Shown piece by piece: positions 17,616 to 27,080 of a stretch of DNA of 64,000 bases. The notes under the pieces were generated by a model. It was not told where the DNA came from. It was given only the letters and a program-made list of their open reading frames with translations, and did no database searches. Within the stretch, counting starts at the first letter, position 1. Every line of letters begins with the position of its first letter. The stretch is from Paracoxiella cheracis (GTDB lineage Bacteria > Pseudomonadota > Gammaproteobacteria > Coxiellales > Coxiellaceae), in assembly GCF_049348705.1 (NCBI RefSeq), contig NZ_CP186485.1, positions 1-64,000 of the forward strand. Reading direction: 5' to 3'. Both the position numbers and the translations under genes were made by a program.

Positions 17616-18555
17616 ATCAAACCACCATCAATTTAACCCTATTATTAGCTGGTTTTTAAATCACCTTCGCGCGTGTGTGTTTGGTTTTGGTGAGGTGATT
17701 CGGGCACCCTTGGCGAGCATTATGACAGTTGCGGTGATCGGTATCGCCATGTCATTACCGGCTGGATTTTATTTATTATTACAAAATTTTCAATCGATCA
17801 GCAAAGCATGGAATGACACGCCTTCTATTTCTTTATATTTAAAGCAAGGCATCGCTAGCGTTCAAATCAATCAACTGCTGGCTGATTTAAAAAATCGCCA
17901 CGACATAAAAACCGTCACCTATATTTCACCGGAACAAGGACTCAATGAATTTAAAAAAACGACCGAATTTGGTGATGTTGCCGACACACTAAAAAATAAC
18001 CCTCTGCCTGGCGTCATTGTGGTAACGCCTATTCAGCATAAGCAGCGCCCTGCCGACATGCAAAGTTTATTTACCAACTTAAAGACATTGCCCACCGTTG
18101 ATTTTGCACAACTCGATATTGCGTGGGTAAAACGGCTGTATTACCTCATCACAATTGGTAAACGTGTGATTTATACGATCGCTATTTTGTTTGGTATCGG
18201 CGTCATTCTTATTGTCGGCAATACCATTCGATTAACAACACAAAATCATCGGCAAGAAATCATGATCTTAAAATTAGTCGGCGCAACAAATGCGTTTATT
18301 CGCCGACCGTTGCTCTATCGTGGACTCATGTACGGCCTATTTGGTGGCTGCCTCGCTTGGTTATTTGTGAGTTTATCGCTGTGGTGGCTTTCAAGCCCCA
18401 CTACCCATTTGGCTCAAACCTACGGCACAGTTTTTGTCATCAAGGGATTGAGTCCACTCACCGGAGCTAGCATTCTACTCATTTCAGCTATACTGGGTTT
18501 TTTAGGCTCTTGGCTTGCGATCCGCCGACATCTCACGGCGCCGGAGAATCTTTAA
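17605..18555 (+). CDS. ftsX: Cell-division permease-like protein FtsX
   Basis: FtsX is the membrane partner of FtsE. The 316-residue protein has a first membrane segment (around residues 40-60, SIMTVAVIGIAMSLPAGFYL), a periplasmic domain with the sequence ISPEQGLNEF, and three C-terminal membrane segments. The KLVGATNAFIRRP motif between the latter is typical of the family. The start ATG at 17605 overlaps the ftsE stop, consistent with translational coupling. Its stop abuts the stop of the convergent fic gene. Confidence 0.94.
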   Translation: MSTKSNHHQFNPIISWFLNHLRACVFGFGEVIRAPLASIMTVAVIGIAMSLPAGFYLLLQNFQSISKAWNDTPSISLYLKQGIASVQINQLLADLKNRHDIKTVTYISPEQGLNEFKKTTEFGDVADTLKNNPLPGVIVVTPIQHKQRPADMQSLFTNLKTLPTVDFAQLDIAWVKRLYYLITIGKRVIYTIAILFGIGVILIVGNTIRLTTQNHRQEIMILKLVGATNAFIRRPLLYRGLMYGLFGGCLAWLFVSLSLWWLSSPTTHLAQTYGTVFVIKGLSPLTGASILLISAILGFLGSWLAIRRHLTAPENL

Positions 18556-19635
18556 TTATGGCAACGTATACCAGGTTGACCGCGCCTTGCCATGTCGTAT
18601 TAACATTTTGTTTTTGACTAAGTCTCGCAGTCTATCTTTTATAGTGCCCTTTGGCGCACTTGTTAAAACTTCTATTTCCGAAATTGTTATTCGTCCTCTT
18701 TCTTTAACTAAGCTTAATATTTTCACAGATAATTCTGGCAAGTTTTGTAAAAGAATTTTTTCTGTTTTAGCTTTTTTCATCAAGCGATCTTTTTGTGCCT
18801 TGAGTGCTTGTAAAAAAAATATTAACCAGGGTAGCCAGTTTTGCCTTTCGGCACCTAACGTTTTTTGCGTTTGTCGCAAAGATAAATAAAATTTATCTTT
18901 GTTTTCTTCTATAACATGTTCTAACGACGCATAGAGAACATAATCATATCCTTCACGCAACAACATTAGTGTGGCGAGAATCCGAGACAAACGCCCATTA
19001 CCATCTTGAAATGGATGAACCGCAAGAAAACAAACGACGAATACAGCGATGATTATTAATGGATGTAATTGTCCTTTTGATTGCTCTTCACGAATCAATG
19101 AGACCAATCCCATCATCTCTCTTGGCGTGTCAAATGGAGAGGTTGTTTCAAAAATCACACCTAAGCTCTCTCCATTTTCATCAAATGTCTCAACATGATT
19201 TGGATGTTTTTTATACTCGCCTCGATGCCGAACATCTTTAGAGCTATGCTTCAATAAAACACCGTGTAACTGCTTAATATGGTTTTCTGTCAGGTTAATC
19301 TCCCGCCAAGACTCGAATACTAAATCCATGGCTTCAGCATAGCCAACAACTTCTTCCTCATCACGCGATGCGAATGAAGTACGATCAACCCCCGACAACA
19401 GTTGTTCTACCTCTGTATCTGATAGTTTTGCTCCCTCGATTCTTGTCGAGGAACCGACACTTTCTATAGTCGCTACCTTTTTGAGCGCATTCAGCCTTTC
19501 AGGAGAAAGATGCTTCAATGCTTCCCAGCCACCTTTAAATTCATCGATCTCTGCGATAAGCTTCAATATCTCAGGTGTAATCTCTATGTCAATCTTGTCA
19601 ATCATGGGCGCATCCGCAAATCCAGCCAATTTCAT
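18556..19635 (-). CDS. Fic-domain protein (AMP-transferase family)
   Basis: Fic enzymes usually transfer AMP from ATP to hydroxyl side chains of target proteins. The 359-residue protein has a Fic N-terminal domain, the catalytic motif H207-PFQDGNGRLSR218 (HxFx[DE]GNGRxxR complete), and a C-terminal winged-helix-like region (ISEIEVLTSAPKGTIKDRLRDL, about residues 318-340). An N-terminal inhibitory motif S63-TRI-E67-G68 fits [ST]xxxE[GN], so it is probably an autoinhibited class II Fic. It sits alone on the minus strand between ftsX and rpoH, so it is likely an accessory insertion. It may be a cellular regulator or a secreted effector; the sequence does not decide. Confidence 0.93.
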   Translation of the reverse strand: MKLAGFADAPMIDKIDIEITPEILKLIAEIDEFKGGWEALKHLSPERLNALKKVATIESVGSSTRIEGAKLSDTEVEQLLSGVDRTSFASRDEEEVVGYAEAMDLVFESWREINLTENHIKQLHGVLLKHSSKDVRHRGEYKKHPNHVETFDENGESLGVIFETTSPFDTPREMMGLVSLIREEQSKGQLHPLIIIAVFVVCFLAVHPFQDGNGRLSRILATLMLLREGYDYVLYASLEHVIEENKDKFYLSLRQTQKTLGAERQNWLPWLIFFLQALKAQKDRLMKKAKTEKILLQNLPELSVKILSLVKERGRITISEIEVLTSAPKGTIKDRLRDLVKNKMLIRHGKARSTWYTLP

Positions 19636-19768
19636 CCAATTATATCTGATTTCTCCTGATAAATCCTCACACCAACTCTCATCTATAGCACTAGAGGCAA
19701 AACAATGATAAAATTAGCTCCCAAACAATGGATAACTTATTCAATAACATACCAATTTAAGACAGTCT

Positions 19769-20641
19769 ATGAGCACCTATTTATCATGCATTGGTGAAAA
19801 ATCGCTATCCGTAGGTAGCCTCGGTTCTTATATCAACTGGGTCAACCAGGTCCCACTGCTATCGCTGGAAGAAGAGCAAGAACTTGCTCAACGCCTAAAG
19901 CAGCACAATGATCTAGAGGCCGCCCGAAAGCTCGTCATGTCTCACCTGAGATTTGTCGTGAAAATCGCTCGTGGGTACTCCGGTTACGGACTTCAGCAAG
20001 CTGACCTCATCCAAGAAGGCAATATCGGTTTGATGAAAGCCGTCAAACGCTTTGATCCAAACGTAGGTGTTCGTCTCGTATCTTTCGCGGTTCATTGGAT
20101 TCGCGCTGAAATCCATGAATTCGTTTTACGAAATTGGCGTATTGTAAAAATTGCAACAACCAAGGCGCAGCGAAAGCTTTTCTTTAACTTACGCAAACAC
20201 GCTAAAAAGCGTGGTTGGTTCAGCAACGACGAAGTCAAAGCCGTTGCCGAACAATTAAATGTAAGCCATAAAGACGTTCGCCAAATGGAGGCGCGTCTCA
20301 ATAATTATGACGAATCTTTCGATGGTAGCAATGATGGTGACAGTGGCGAATCAGGCTCATCCTGGACGACTGCTCCCGCGCACTATTTGGAAGACAAGCG
20401 TAACCAAAACCCTGCAACTCTATTAGAAAAGAGCGACTGGTCTAACGATCAGGAAACTCGTTTGTATCGTGCGCTACAAACATTGGACGACCGTAGCCAA
20501 GATATTTTGCAGCAGCGTTGGTTAAATAAAGAAAAATCGACTTTGCACGAGTTAGCTGAAAAATACAAAGTTTCTGCTGAACGCATTCGACAGCTTGAAC
20601 AAAATGCTATGAATAAAATGCGCGAAGCAATGGGAACATAA
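19769..20641 (+). CDS. rpoH: RNA polymerase heat-shock sigma factor RpoH
   Basis: RpoH (sigma-32) directs transcription of chaperone and protease genes. The 290-residue protein has region 2 (SHLRFVVKIARGYSGYGLQQADLIQEGNIGLM), the RpoH box QRKLFFNLRK that separates it from RpoD and RpoS, and a region 4 helix-turn-helix (LHELAEKYKVSAERIRQLE). The start at 19769 matches the family length, with no strong ribosome-binding site visible. Weak initiation is common for rpoH mRNAs, whose translation is temperature-controlled. The com1-like gene follows 28 bp later. Confidence 0.96.
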   Translation: MSTYLSCIGEKSLSVGSLGSYINWVNQVPLLSLEEEQELAQRLKQHNDLEAARKLVMSHLRFVVKIARGYSGYGLQQADLIQEGNIGLMKAVKRFDPNVGVRLVSFAVHWIRAEIHEFVLRNWRIVKIATTKAQRKLFFNLRKHAKKRGWFSNDEVKAVAEQLNVSHKDVRQMEARLNNYDESFDGSNDGDSGESGSSWTTAPAHYLEDKRNQNPATLLEKSDWSNDQETRLYRALQTLDDRSQDILQQRWLNKEKSTLHELAEKYKVSAERIRQLEQNAMNKMREAMGT

Positions 20642-20669
20642 TATTCACAACCATAAGGGGAAATTTACT

Positions 20670-21518
20670 GTGAAAATACGCCAAATTTTAACCACGTCGC
20701 TTGTGGTTGGTGCTTTTTTTGCGAGTACATCCGTATTGGCAGAGACAACAACAACTATGCCATCAACGCAATCCACAACGACTACGCAAACTAGCTTCAC
20801 TCCACAACAAGTACAAGATATTCAAAAAATCGTCCATGATTACCTCATCAGTAATCCGAACGTTTTAGTGGAAGCTTCACAATCATTGCAAAAACAAACG
20901 GAACAAAAACAAGAACAATATGCAATGCAGGCCATTGAGAAAAACAAACAACAGCTTTTTAATGATCCTGCTAGTCCCGTTGCCGGCAATAAAAATGGTG
21001 ATGTGACATTGGTTGAGTTCTTTGACTATCAGTGTGGCCACTGTAAAGCGATGAACCAAGTTATTCAAAATATCGTTAAGAAAAATGAAAATTTACGCAT
21101 TGTCTTTAAAGAGCTTCCTCTTTTTGGCAGCAACTCACAATTTGCGGCTAAAGCATCCCTCGCTTCGATGAAACAAGGTAAATACTATGCATTCCACGAT
21201 GCTTTACTGAGTGCAGACAATCCGTTAACGAATGATAAAGTATTACAAGTCGCTAAAAAGGTGGGGCTTAACGTAAAAGAATTGAAGAAAGATATGAATA
21301 ATCCTGAAATTGCAAAGCAATTACGTGACAACTTCAAGCTAGCTCAATCGTTACGTTTGATTGGAACACCAACCTTCGTGATGGGTAATAAATCATTAAC
21401 ATCGTTTAAGTTTATACCCGGCGCGACCTCGCAAGAAAACCTGGAGCAGCTAATTACGCAAGTTGGCCAGTCAGGAAACGGCGAAAACAGCACCGATACC
21501 AGTACCACAACAGATTAA
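20670..21518 (+). CDS. Com1-like DsbA-family thiol oxidoreductase
   Basis: This exported thioredoxin-fold protein probably oxidises or isomerises disulfides in envelope proteins. The 282 residues comprise a signal peptide (1-24, ending SVLA), a Thr/Ser-rich linker, an N-terminal helical segment (QVQDIQKIVHDYLISNPNVL), and a DsbA domain with C122-G-H-C125 in FFDYQCGHCK and the cis-Pro at GTPTF (P234). It closely resembles Coxiella Com1 as I recall it, including NDPASPVAG and LRDNFKLAQSL. It starts with GTG after AAGGGG. The 249-bp element separates it from its terminator at 21791. Confidence 0.92.
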   Translation: MKIRQILTTSLVVGAFFASTSVLAETTTTMPSTQSTTTTQTSFTPQQVQDIQKIVHDYLISNPNVLVEASQSLQKQTEQKQEQYAMQAIEKNKQQLFNDPASPVAGNKNGDVTLVEFFDYQCGHCKAMNQVIQNIVKKNENLRIVFKELPLFGSNSQFAAKASLASMKQGKYYAFHDALLSADNPLTNDKVLQVAKKVGLNVKELKKDMNNPEIAKQLRDNFKLAQSLRLIGTPTFVMGNKSLTSFKFIPGATSQENLEQLITQVGQSGNGENSTDTSTTTD

Positions 21519-21525
21519 TAATACG

Positions 21526-21774
21526 CAAGCGTGTCGCGATGCTCGTGATAGATTATTGCCATCCCTGTCAATAATCGACTCGCAATACGCGACAACTTAA
21601 ATAGCCGCGGACGTCCTCGTCGCCCGCGCTCCGCGACCTCACGGCTCGACTACGCACGGGCTCTCAAATGACTTGACGGCTCGTAAAGATTTTTTGCAGT
21701 CGCTTACGCTCGGCAAAAAATCCGAGCCTACCGCGGAATACGCGCCTTCGCTTCGCTCTCCATGGCGCGCATCG
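21526..21774 (+). repeat. 249-bp dispersed mobile element, copy B
   Basis: This copy is identical in length and, by eye, in sequence to those at 7196 and 30641. It starts 8 bp after the com1-like stop and ends 16 bp before the terminator hairpin, so it lies in the transcribed 3' region. No flanking duplication is visible (ATACG on the left, ATAGC on the right). A one-base ambiguity exists here because the left flank and the element end share a G. It may add hairpins to the com1 mRNA. Confidence 0.92.
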
Positions 21775-21790
21775 ATAGCATTGTATTTAG

Positions 21791-21827
21791 CCAGCAGTTC
21801 TTATATATAGGACTGCTGGTTTTTTTT
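21791..21827 (+). terminator. Rho-independent terminator of com1-like gene
   Basis: An 8-bp stem CCAGCAGT/ACTGCTGG with an A/T-rich loop is followed by a run of eight T. The 393-bp gap between com1 and glyQ therefore holds the 249-bp element, this terminator and about 85 bp of glyQ leader. The terminator now lies about 270 bp from the gene because of the insertion. Confidence 0.88.
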
Positions 21828-21911
21828 GTGTATTATAGTTTGGTAATTCAGGCAAACACCTATTTCAGCAGGTAATTTGAATATTTATTAATGACTAGTG
21901 AAGAATGAAGA

Positions 21912-22811
21912 GTGAAAAACTTAAGCTTCCAACAAATAATTCTAACGCTCCAGCAATACTGGTCTGACCAAGGCTGTATACTCTTGCAACCCTATGACAT
22001 AGAAGTAGGCGCTGGGACTTTTCATCCTGCTACATTCTTGCGCGCGATTGGCCCTGAACCCTGGCATGCCGCTTATGTCCAACCCTCAAGACGCCCTACC
22101 GATGGTCGTTACGGTGACAACCCCAATCGTTCACAACATTACTATCAATACCAAGTCGTATTAAAGCCCTCACCCGATGACATTCAAGAACTCTATTTAG
22201 GTTCATTAAAAGCGCTGGGTGTTGACCCCCTGCTGCACGACATTCGTTTTGTCGAAGATAATTGGGAAGCCCCTACACTGGGCTCTTGGGGTGTCGGCTG
22301 GGAAGTTTGGCAAGACGGAATGGAAATCACCCAATTTACATATTTCCAACAGGTCGGTGGCTTGGAATGCAAACCTGTGACGGGTGAAATTACGTATGGC
22401 CTGGAAAGATTAGCGATGTTTCTACAGGGCGTCGACAATATGTTCGATTTAGTCTGGACTGAAACCCCAGAAGGCATCATCACATATGGCAATGTTTTTC
22501 ATCAAAATGAAGTTGAAATGTCCGCTTACAATTTTGAACAAGCGAACGTCGATGCACTATTCAAACAATTCGATTATTACGAATCAGAAGCGGAGCGCTT
22601 AATTGCAGTAGAACTGCCTTTGCCTGCATATGAAATGGTATTGAAAGCCTCTCATGCCTTTAACTTATTGGATGCACGCCAAGCATTGTCAGTAACCGAA
22701 CGTCAGCGATTTATATTACGCGTGCGCAAACTAGCACACGCGGTAGCTGAGGCTTATTACAACATGCGTGCAAAACTTGGCTTTCCGATGTTAAATAAAG
22801 AGGCAGTTTAA
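21912..22811 (+). CDS. glyQ: Glycyl-tRNA synthetase alpha subunit
   Basis: GlyQ is the catalytic subunit of the alpha2beta2 bacterial glycyl-tRNA synthetase. The 299-residue protein is strongly conserved throughout (LQQYWSDQGC, GAGTFHPATFLRAIGPEPW, YVQPSRRPTDGRYG, NPNRSQHYYQYQV, ITYGLERLAM). The start is GTG at 21912; the residues KNLSFQQIILTLQ follow as in relatives. glyS begins 1 bp after the stop. Confidence 0.98.
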   Translation: MKNLSFQQIILTLQQYWSDQGCILLQPYDIEVGAGTFHPATFLRAIGPEPWHAAYVQPSRRPTDGRYGDNPNRSQHYYQYQVVLKPSPDDIQELYLGSLKALGVDPLLHDIRFVEDNWEAPTLGSWGVGWEVWQDGMEITQFTYFQQVGGLECKPVTGEITYGLERLAMFLQGVDNMFDLVWTETPEGIITYGNVFHQNEVEMSAYNFEQANVDALFKQFDYYESEAERLIAVELPLPAYEMVLKASHAFNLLDARQALSVTERQRFILRVRKLAHAVAEAYYNMRAKLGFPMLNKEAV

Positions 22812-22812
22812 T

Positions 22813-24882
22813 ATGTTGGCAAAAGATTTCCTCTTAGAAATTGGTTGTGAAGAGCTACCACCCGCCAGATTACAAAAACTATCGCGCACTTTAGCGGAAA
22901 ATATTAAAACTCAACTGGATGAAGCCGAATTAAGTTATAAGAACGTTCAGGCTTTCGCTACACCACGACGCTTAGCCGTGCAAGTATCTGACTTGATCGA
23001 GAGCCAGCCGCCTCGAGAAATCGAACGACAAGGGCCTAGTTTAAAAGCGGCATATGATAAAAATGGTACCCCGACCCTCGCTTGTTTAGGTTTCGCGCGC
23101 TCTTGTGGAATTTCTACTGATCAACTCAAAATAAAAGAAACCAAAAAAGGAAAATGGGTCTATTGCCGACTCGAACAACCCGGCAAACCTACCGTCGAAT
23201 TATTACCAGAAGTAGTGAATGCGGCTATTAAAAAATTACCCATAAGAAAACCTATGCGATGGGGAAATCACGATACCTTATTTGTTCGGCCAGTACATTG
23301 GGTTGTCATGCTATACGGCAAAGAACTAATTGAAGCTAGTATTTTAGGGCAATCGACGTCGCGAGAAACGCGCGGACATCGTTTTCATCACACAAAACCC
23401 ATATCGATTACACAAGCAAAAGACTATCAACAATTACTGCATACACACGGCATGGTTATGGTGGATTATGAAAAACGCCGTGAACAAATTCGCAAGCTGA
23501 TTGATAAAGCAGCCGCTAAAGTGGGTTCTGCCATCATCGAAGAAGACTTGCTTGATGAAGTCACCTCCATGGTTGAATGGCCAACAGTACTGTTAGGGCA
23601 ATTTAAATCTGAATTTTTGGAATTGCCGCCTGAAGTGTTGATTACTTCGATGAAAGTACATCAACGCTGCTTTCCCGTTGTTAATAACAAAAACGAATTA
23701 CAGTCTTGTTTTGTATTAATCAGCAACATCGACAGTAAAAATCCCAAGGCCGTTATTCAAGGTAATGAACGCGTCATCAATGCGCGATTGGCCGATGCCT
23801 CGTTTTTTTACGATAATGATTTAAGACAAACATCAGAAAGTAGGTTAGAAAAATTAGAAGGAGTCGTTTTCCAGCGTCAACTAGGCTCTGTCGGCGATAA
23901 AGCAAAACGCATTTTGGCATTATCCGGCTTTATCGCAAAACAGTTGGATGAAGATACAATTCTCGCAAAGCGTAGTGGTTTATTAGCAAAATGTGATCTC
24001 GTGAGCGAAATGGTCTATGAGTTTCCATCGGTACAGGGCACAATGGGTTATTATTATGCGCTACACGACAACGAGCCTAAAGAGGTTGCGCTTGCAATTA
24101 AAGAACTATACCAGCCTCGATTTTCTGGAGATGAGCTGCCCGCAACAGCAATCGGGTGTTGCGTTGCACTGGCAGATCGATTGGATACATTAATCGGTAT
24201 TTTAGGCATTAATAAATCGCCTACCGGCGACAAAGATCCCTTTGCACTACGACGTGCCGCACTCGGCATATTACGGATCATCATCGAAAAAGAGTTGCCA
24301 CTGGATTTATTGCAATTACTCAAACACGCGCATAAAAATTACGAAGCCGATTTACCCAACCAAGATGTCGATCAACAAGCCTTCGAGTTTATCATGGATC
24401 GTTTACGTGCCTGGTATCTCGATAAAAGCATCTCTCCTGACGTGTTCGCCGCAGTGTCGGCCTGCAAACCCACCGCGCCATTAGATTTTCATCAGCGTAT
24501 TCAAGCTGTGCAACAATTCCAAACTCTGCCGGAAGCAGGCGCACTCGCCGCTGCGAATAAACGCGTCAGCAATATTTTACGAAAACAAGCGCAAGGAGTT
24601 CATTTAGAAGAAGTCGATGACTCATTATTTGAATCGGATGCAGAGCGCAATTTAGCGAATTTATTAAAATCTGAAACGAAAACCGTCGAGGATTTGTATA
24701 AAAAAGCGGATTACCAAAAAGCGTTAAGTGAACTATCAACGTTAAAGGAACCCGTCGATACCTTCTTTGATGAAGTAATGGTCATGGTCGATGATCAAAA
24801 AACTCGAAATAACCGACTTGCTTTATTGGAATCGCTTCGAGCATTGTTTTCACGTGTTGCCGATATTTCATTACTATCATGA
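22813..24882 (+). CDS. glyS: Glycyl-tRNA synthetase beta subunit
   Basis: GlyS recognises tRNA-Gly and works with GlyQ. The 689-residue protein starts MLAKDFLLEIGCEELPP, has the family motifs EWPTVLLGQF, VHQRCFPV, NERVINARLADASFFYDND, PSVQGTMGYYYA and GDKDPFALRRAALGILRI, and ends with a DALR-type anticodon-binding region (FDEVMVMVDDQKTRNNRLALL). Length is normal. Its last 4 bp overlap the start of rsmB (ATGA), so the three genes glyQ-glyS-rsmB form one unit. Confidence 0.98.
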   Translation: MLAKDFLLEIGCEELPPARLQKLSRTLAENIKTQLDEAELSYKNVQAFATPRRLAVQVSDLIESQPPREIERQGPSLKAAYDKNGTPTLACLGFARSCGISTDQLKIKETKKGKWVYCRLEQPGKPTVELLPEVVNAAIKKLPIRKPMRWGNHDTLFVRPVHWVVMLYGKELIEASILGQSTSRETRGHRFHHTKPISITQAKDYQQLLHTHGMVMVDYEKRREQIRKLIDKAAAKVGSAIIEEDLLDEVTSMVEWPTVLLGQFKSEFLELPPEVLITSMKVHQRCFPVVNNKNELQSCFVLISNIDSKNPKAVIQGNERVINARLADASFFYDNDLRQTSESRLEKLEGVVFQRQLGSVGDKAKRILALSGFIAKQLDEDTILAKRSGLLAKCDLVSEMVYEFPSVQGTMGYYYALHDNEPKEVALAIKELYQPRFSGDELPATAIGCCVALADRLDTLIGILGINKSPTGDKDPFALRRAALGILRIIIEKELPLDLLQLLKHAHKNYEADLPNQDVDQQAFEFIMDRLRAWYLDKSISPDVFAAVSACKPTAPLDFHQRIQAVQQFQTLPEAGALAAANKRVSNILRKQAQGVHLEEVDDSLFESDAERNLANLLKSETKTVEDLYKKADYQKALSELSTLKEPVDTFFDEVMVMVDDQKTRNNRLALLESLRALFSRVADISLLS

Positions 24883-26219
24883 ATCCTAGAGCCCAAGCCG
24901 CACTTATTGTTAATCAAGTCACTCATAAACAACGCTCGTTGGATACAGCGCTTTCAAACTTACGATCGCAGCAGCCCTCGGGGTCTCCACGCTCCGTGCC
25001 ACTTCGTCGGACAGAAGAGGACTATGGATTAATCCAGGAGTTGTCGTATGGCACTCTGCGCTTTTATCATCGTCTTAAATTGATAGGAGAAAAATTATTA
25101 CTCTCGCCCTTGAAACCAAAATATCAAGATGTATTTGCGTTGTTACTCGTTGGGCTCTATCAATTATTGTATACTGATATTCCAGAATATGCCGCGGTAT
25201 CCGAAACCGTTACTGGTGCAAAAGCGCTAAAAAAACCTTGGGCCACAGGATTACTCAATAAAACTTTACGACGCTTCATCAAAGAAAAAAACGAATTTTT
25301 AGTGCTTGCCGATAAAGAATTGTCGAGCCGGTATGCGCATCCATTATGGTTTATTGAAGCGATTCAAAAAGCATGGCCGAATGATTGGGAAACCATCCTC
25401 GCCGCCAATAACTCCCGGCCTCCGATGGTGTTACGTGTAAATTCCCGAAAAATATCGAGCGAAGATTATCTATCGTTACTGAAGGAAAAACATTTATCCG
25501 CAACCCAAGTTCCTGATCTACCCTATGCTATCCGCCTTGAAAAACCAGTGCCTGTTAAACAGTTGCCAAAATTTGAAGAAGGCTTTGTATACATTCAAGA
25601 TTCTGCAGGTCAATACGCCGCACCCCTTTTAGATTTAAAGCCGCAACAACGCGTGTTAGATGCCTGCGCAGCACCGGGCAGTAAAACTACTCATACCCTG
25701 GAAACGGAGGCGGATTTAAAAGCATTAATCGCTATTGATAGTGACTCAAATCGAATGGGGCGAATTAAAGAGAATATCGCTCGGCTCGGATTAACCGGTG
25801 ATAACATTACATTAATCACCGCTGATGCTGCCGATACTAAAAAATGGTGGGATGGTAGCTCTTTCGACCGGATATTATTAGACGCGCCCTGCTCGGCCAC
25901 GGGTACAATTCGCCGTCATCCCGATATTAAAATTCTGCGAAAAGAGAGTGATATCGCGCAACATGCAGAAGTACAAATGAAATTACTAAACGCACTCTGG
26001 CTTTTGTTGAAAAAAGATGGATTATTGCTCTACTCGACGTGCTCAATATTACCGGAAGAAAATGAAAATACTATCGATAAGTTTTTATCCGGGCACAGCG
26101 ATGCAAAAGCACTGCCTATTGAGATTGCCGACAGCATCGTATTAAACCACGGACGACAACTCCTGCCTAAAAAAAATGCTCATGATGGGTTTTATTACGT
26201 GCTTTTGCAGAAAAATTAA
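24879..26219 (+). CDS. rsmB: 16S rRNA (cytosine967-C5)-methyltransferase RsmB
   Basis: RsmB methylates C967 of 16S rRNA. The 446-residue protein has the N-terminal NusB-like domain and a C-terminal Rossmann domain with the SAM loop LDACAAPGSKTTH, the DAPCSATG motif and the catalytic STCSILPEENE. Residues about 31-45 (QQPSGSPRSVPLRRTEED) form a proline/arginine-rich stretch that I do not expect at this point in the family, encoded by DNA more GC-rich than its surroundings. It could be a small in-frame insertion. The start overlaps glyS. Confidence 0.94.
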   Translation: MNPRAQAALIVNQVTHKQRSLDTALSNLRSQQPSGSPRSVPLRRTEEDYGLIQELSYGTLRFYHRLKLIGEKLLLSPLKPKYQDVFALLLVGLYQLLYTDIPEYAAVSETVTGAKALKKPWATGLLNKTLRRFIKEKNEFLVLADKELSSRYAHPLWFIEAIQKAWPNDWETILAANNSRPPMVLRVNSRKISSEDYLSLLKEKHLSATQVPDLPYAIRLEKPVPVKQLPKFEEGFVYIQDSAGQYAAPLLDLKPQQRVLDACAAPGSKTTHTLETEADLKALIAIDSDSNRMGRIKENIARLGLTGDNITLITADAADTKKWWDGSSFDRILLDAPCSATGTIRRHPDIKILRKESDIAQHAEVQMKLLNALWLLLKKDGLLLYSTCSILPEENENTIDKFLSGHSDAKALPIEIADSIVLNHGRQLLPKKNAHDGFYYVLLQKN

Positions 26220-26238
26220 AAAGACTAATGAGTCACTA

Positions 26239-26436
26239 CTAATTGAATCGTTTTACATTGATTAGCAAATAAATAGCACTGACTCCAATCAAGCCGTAAA
26301 AAATGGTCAATAAGTGTCGGATCGGAATATGACTGACGATAGCATTAATTAAATTAAAATCCGCGAGCGCAATCAAGCCCCAATTAATGCCGCCTAAAAT
26401 TACTAATATGATTGCAATCCAGTGAAGAATTTTCAT
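26239..26436 (-). CDS. DUF378 small membrane protein
   Basis: This 65-residue protein has two hydrophobic helices. The first contains the DUF378 hallmark LVILGGINWGL (residues about 12-22) and the second ends in IYGLIGVSAIYLL-like sequence. The family is widespread and of unknown function. It is transcribed toward rsmB as a lone gene, with an ATG at 26436. Confidence 0.85.
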   Translation of the reverse strand: MKILHWIAIILVILGGINWGLIALADFNLINAIVSHIPIRHLLTIFYGLIGVSAIYLLINVKRFN

Positions 26437-26592
26437 CGATACCTCTGTTACTGATTCTAAACTTCGAACCTATTTTTTTCAAATTTAATTAAATGCCTAA
26501 GCATAAAGGTAACTCAAACACACTAGTATATTAGCCTTTGATTATGGTAATGTTAGAGTCTGATATCTATTTACTAATCCATACAAGATCAT

Positions 26593-26624
26593 TGGTGAAA
26601 TCAATATTCAAGTGATTTTCACCA
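26593..26624. other. Imperfect palindrome in 332-bp intergenic gap
   Basis: TGGTGAAATCA (26593-26603) faces TGATTTTCACCA (26613-26624), an 11-12-bp imperfect inverted repeat with a short spacer. It is the only notable structure in the AT-rich gap 26437-26768 between the DUF378 gene and the flippase. It could be an operator or an mRNA hairpin. No gene is visible in the gap. Confidence 0.4.
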
Positions 26625-27080
26625 TCAAATAAATAATACTTCATATAATGCAGACCCTTATTACACAAGATTGAGTGCTGACTCTATAAACAGCCTAGCA
26701 TACTAGAAATGAACAACGCCAGGTAAAATCTTGGCTTTATCAGAGAGTCATTAAAAAAAGGAATTTTTATGCTAAATCTTCGCACCATACCAGCCAATAT
26801 GACATGGGCTGTTTTTGGTCAAATAAGCTTCAACCTAACACAGTGGCTAATGATTTTGGCCCTCACCCAACTTAGCAATGTTAGCTCGGTAGGGTTATTG
26901 ACTCTAGCGTTTTCAATCACAGCTCCCATTATCATGTTTTCAAATTTACGAATGCACTTACTGCTAAGCTCAGACGTGAAGCACGATAACACATTTGCCG
27001 ATTATTTTATACTTCGTCTACTTACAACCGCAATTGGCCTGGTTGGTATTATTTTATTGTCTTTTTACATTGTTAATACA

